Of a stretch of DNA of 64,000 bases, positions 61,564 through 64,000 are shown piece after piece. The notes beneath the pieces are model-generated. The model worked only from the letters and a program-made list of their open reading frames with translations. It made no database searches and was not told the DNA's origin. The position numbers were made by a program, and so were the translations under genes. The stretch is taken from the NCBI RefSeq assembly GCF_001635455.1, contig NZ_LWEH01000364.1:248001-312000 (forward strand). Reading direction: 5' to 3'. How positions within the stretch are numbered: the stretch's first letter is position 1; each line of letters opens with the position of its first letter. The DNA is from Vibrio sp. HI00D65. GTDB lineage: Bacteria > Pseudomonadota > Gammaproteobacteria > Enterobacterales > Vibrionaceae.

Positions 61564-62719
61564 AGTTTGAATCTCGATTGTGTAAAACACCGACTATGGA
61601 TTAAAGCTATCTATTTCACAAATTGATATGCCAATATTGCGCAGTGGTTGGATGAAATATCACCAAATAAATAGGAAGGTATTTGACGTTTTCTGTTCTG
61701 TTTATTGCGCATTATTTACAGAGAAATCTGATGCTAAATATCGACATTCACATAGGTATAACCGCACTAAAAGCAATTACAGTGGCACCGTTCGAAAGCT
61801 AAGTATTGATCACTCTGTGGACAATCGATAACTCGGAATCATGCGTGGATTTTCGATACCACCTTCGTTCCTCCCTTCTAATTTGTAGAAAATTACCCTT
61901 AACCATTGGTCTATAAGGGAAATGGAATGAAGCTAACTCAAACTAAACGGGCTACAGTAGCGCGGTAAGAGCAGGGACCCACGCGACAGTTCCGATTCAT
62001 CCTTTCTATGTGCCCTGTTTTGCTTACCAATAATATCGTTGGCAGGTCAAATTGAGGTCTGAGCAGTTAATTGGAATAAGATAAAAGTATATAAAGTACT
62101 TTTCACTATATACGAAGATTTATTTTAATAACCAACAGGTGAAAAATAAATTTTGACAAATTTAACGAGAGTTGAAATTTATTCGATAATAAGCGAGATA
62201 TCGGATATTCCTTTTTACTTTAAGGGGTAAACGGCTAACAAATTATTCCAAATAATAAAAAACTTTCTAAAAGCACTGATAGTCTTAACATTAAAGGTGT
62301 TTATTGATGCGAGTCACAACAAATAAACAGTCTAGATTTTATAAAAACTAATCCTTTTTCAATTTGTGAAGTGGTGATTACCTGAATATCATTGAATTAA
62401 TATCTCTATTGTCAATATAGGCGTCTGATTTATTTGGGTATTACTTTTCATTTGGTTTTGTGTCCTAGTTGGATTTAGCAAGGTTTAGAAATTTTACATT
62501 GATGAAGTGATTAATTAACTTGGCGCTGTCCGTTTAATCAATTAAATGGGTTGTAAGTAATAGTTATCGGTATGGTCAATGGCGTTTACAAATTTGATGA
62601 TGTGAAACTTGAATAAGGCAAAGACCTTAAGATGATTTAATTATCAAAAAACTGTCATATCTAAAGGTAACTGTACTTTTTATTTAATTTCTTAACGAAT
62701 AATGTTGAGGGTCAATACT
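61564..62719. other. AT-rich stretch of 1.1 kb without a supported gene
   Basis: Very AT-rich in its right two-thirds. The ORF at 61628-61831 has no ribosome site and unusual residue use. A 13-codon frame MKLTQTKRATVAR at 61927-61968 has AAGGGAAATGGA before it and may be a leader peptide or the remnant of a gene start. I found no tRNA, riboswitch core or long repeat. It must contain the promoter for the secreted protein at 62720. Confidence 0.55.
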
Positions 62720-63859
62720 ATGAAGTTATCGATGAAGAAGTCATTGTTATTAGCAATGTCGGCATGTGTTTTTTCTAATGTAAGTGTTGCTGCCATTAAT
62801 GGTGATTATCATGTGGTCGACGATGATCTGACTGCTGATCATAATGAAAGCAATGGTGTACCAATGCCTTTTTATGCTAACGGAAGAATGCAGTCAAAAC
62901 TCAGCGTTTCTGTTTCTTTTGCGGATAGCTACGGCAGACCAGTGACCGTATCTAAGAGTGACTTAGAGGGAGCGATATCTTTTTACCTAAAGAATAGTGG
63001 GCAGGAGTTAGGGAAAGATAAGGACTGCAGTTACGGAAGAGGTTGTTGGGGATACACATTGAACCCAAATGACTACTCTCACCAAATGGGCAGCAGTTAC
63101 GGTTACTCGAAGACCCTTCCTACGTCTCGTGTGTCAGCCAGTGATACTAAATTAACCGCTTGGGTTTATAGCAACGAAGTCGCTCAATACCGTGAAGTGT
63201 GTATGAAGGTTAAGTTCGATGCCGGAAGCCAATATGACAGCAATTACTACGATAGCTGTGCCTTCCCGAATGAAAGCAGTGCGTTCTACCAAAGCGTGCA
63301 GCCTAAGTCTTACAGCGCCGCTGATTTTTCTGATCTTGGGGAAGGCGAATTGGTGTGGGAAGAAGCCAACGCCGACGGGTTCTATTTTGATAAAGCAGAG
63401 ATGCGTAACTTTTATGTGACGCCGAAAGATACGTCCGTTCAACTGGTTCAGGTTGCTATGGATAACTTTGACGAGTCGGATAGCGATAAAGTGTTCCTAA
63501 ACGATGAATGGCTGGGCTGCTACTCAGATTGCCCTGACGACAATCGCTCTGTGAAAGGTTATATATTTGTTCCAGGTTCAGAACGCAAAGTCTCTGATGA
63601 GTATGTCTGGAATAGTGCTGCTGGTGAAGGCCGAACTGCTGTGTGGCGTGTTAACCAACAGCTAAGATCAGTGACTCTTAGCAAGCTGTTATATTCGAAC
63701 AACGGAACGTCAAACAACGATTCGCAAAAAGAGTACCGATTTACTGTATTTGACCAATACGGTAACAAGGGACCATTGAAGCTTATTTATCCTCAAAGTG
63801 AATTCACTGGTGGTGGTCAGAAGTGGGATTACACCCGTTGGACCCTAGTTAGCCAATAA
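62720..63859 (+). CDS. Secreted protein of unknown function upstream of an RHS/Tc-like gene
   Basis: 379 aa from the ATG at 62720, which has GAGGG 9 bases ahead; an ATG at 62702 is in frame but further from the signal peptide (MKKSLLLAMSACVFSNVSVA). The mature part is rich in Tyr, Ser, Asp and Asn, with several cysteine pairs (DCSYGRGCWGY; EVCMKVKF..YDSCAF; GCYSDCPDD), typical of a disulfide-stabilised extracellular beta protein. I recognise no domain. It is 63 bp upstream of the RHS-like gene and probably cotranscribed, and may be its carrier or accessory protein. Confidence 0.8.
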   Translation: MKLSMKKSLLLAMSACVFSNVSVAAINGDYHVVDDDLTADHNESNGVPMPFYANGRMQSKLSVSVSFADSYGRPVTVSKSDLEGAISFYLKNSGQELGKDKDCSYGRGCWGYTLNPNDYSHQMGSSYGYSKTLPTSRVSASDTKLTAWVYSNEVAQYREVCMKVKFDAGSQYDSNYYDSCAFPNESSAFYQSVQPKSYSAADFSDLGEGELVWEEANADGFYFDKAEMRNFYVTPKDTSVQLVQVAMDNFDESDSDKVFLNDEWLGCYSDCPDDNRSVKGYIFVPGSERKVSDEYVWNSAAGEGRTAVWRVNQQLRSVTLSKLLYSNNGTSNNDSQKEYRFTVFDQYGNKGPLKLIYPQSEFTGGGQKWDYTRWTLVSQ

Positions 63860-63922
63860 CATTCGAACAAAACAGAGTTAGCTCAACCATTTGGGCTAAC
63901 TCATCCACTTTAGGGGAAATTT

Positions 63923-64000
63923 ATGTCTAATTGGACTTCAAATGCTTTTAACTTTGATAGTTTTTGTTCGGGCGGTGTAGACCAAAGGACCAGAAGCTAC
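63923..64000 (+). CDS. RHS/Tc-toxin-like protein (N-terminal 26 codons only)
   Basis: The ATG at 63923 is preceded by AGGGGAAATTT. The visible chain, MSNWTSNAFNFDSFCSGGVD then QRTRSY, resembles the N terminus of RHS-repeat and TcC/SpvB-like proteins, which start with an N-F-x-x-F..x-G-V-D-x-R-T-G/R-x-Y motif. The gene runs out of the window, so domains, length and toxic C terminus cannot be seen. Confidence 0.55.
   Translation, partial: MSNWTSNAFNFDSFCSGGVDQRTRSY

Noticed and set aside
61628..61831. Plus-strand ORF of 67 aa in the AT-rich gap
   Set aside because: No ribosome site and irregular composition; not like a real vibrio protein.
61975..62020. CAGGGACCCACGCG looked like part of a c-di-GMP riboswitch core
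   Set aside because: The order and spacing of the conserved GEMM elements are not present around it.
1..64000. Looked for tRNA, rRNA and CRISPR arrays
   Set aside because: No cloverleaf-like sequences, rRNA-like blocks or regularly spaced repeats were found.

Overview
The window looks like a chromosomal segment of a Vibrio, most probably of the Splendidus clade. The evidence is a Qnr pentapeptide protein nearly the same as QnrS (whose known progenitors are V. splendidus Qnr proteins), a 249-residue secreted ADP-ribosyltransferase of the size and layout of the V. splendidus Vis toxin, a six-gene Vibrio-type bet/cho operon, vibriolysin-like and V. proteolyticus-like exopeptidases, and moderate GC with AT-rich gaps. 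The assignment is by recognition, not by a database search.

Layout. 1-6240: a sigma-54 response regulator (5' end outside the window), a well-formed -24/-12 promoter with upstream repeated sites, a TAXI-type TRAP transporter and an L-2-hydroxyglutarate oxidase, forming one regulated uptake and oxidation unit. 6307-10589: a leftward RND efflux operon. 10770-14918: a leftward three-gene secreted toxin cassette, with two ADP-ribosyltransferases and one large 865-residue secreted partner. 15137-22559: a chemoreceptor, two secreted zinc peptidases (M28, M4) and a small lipoprotein. 22759-24819: a histidine kinase and OmpR-family regulator. 25276-28787: a lipoprotein of unknown function and a LruC/DUF4114 surface protein with a partner lipoprotein. 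29164-36421: betI-betB-betA-choX-choW-choV for choline uptake and glycine betaine synthesis. 36715-47313: a mixed stretch with MarR, Qnr, a choloylglycine-hydrolase-family enzyme, GNAT, DUF5062, a large EF-hand secreted protein, DUF5993-DsbB, a sugar acetyltransferase and adenosine deaminase.

47434-53015 is a rearranged locus. About 1.24 kb of a LysR-fos region occurs twice in direct orientation, around 2.85 kb that holds a decayed IS91-family transposase and a DUF481 barrel gene. The left copy keeps an intact LysR gene and a broken fos; the right copy has a broken LysR and an intact fos. This is what single-crossover (Campbell) integration of a circle, or an IS91-type duplication, would leave. 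53076-58430 has two SgrR-like regulators, one with a coupled small ORF and a divergent region ending in an orphan terminator (a possible sRNA), and one in an operon with a Gfo/Idh/MocA oxidoreductase. 58540-61563 has a homocysteine methyltransferase-family gene, a lipoate-ligase-family gene and an EamA exporter. After 1.1 kb of AT-rich DNA without a convincing gene, the window ends with an unknown secreted protein and the first 26 codons of an RHS/Tc-like protein.

The best candidate for an undescribed system is the toxin cassette at 10770-14918. Two different arginine-type ART enzymes share an identical-length tail that ends in a single penultimate cysteine, and they are encoded directly after a large secreted protein with an odd number of cysteines. 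This suggests a disulfide-linked two-enzyme AB toxin.
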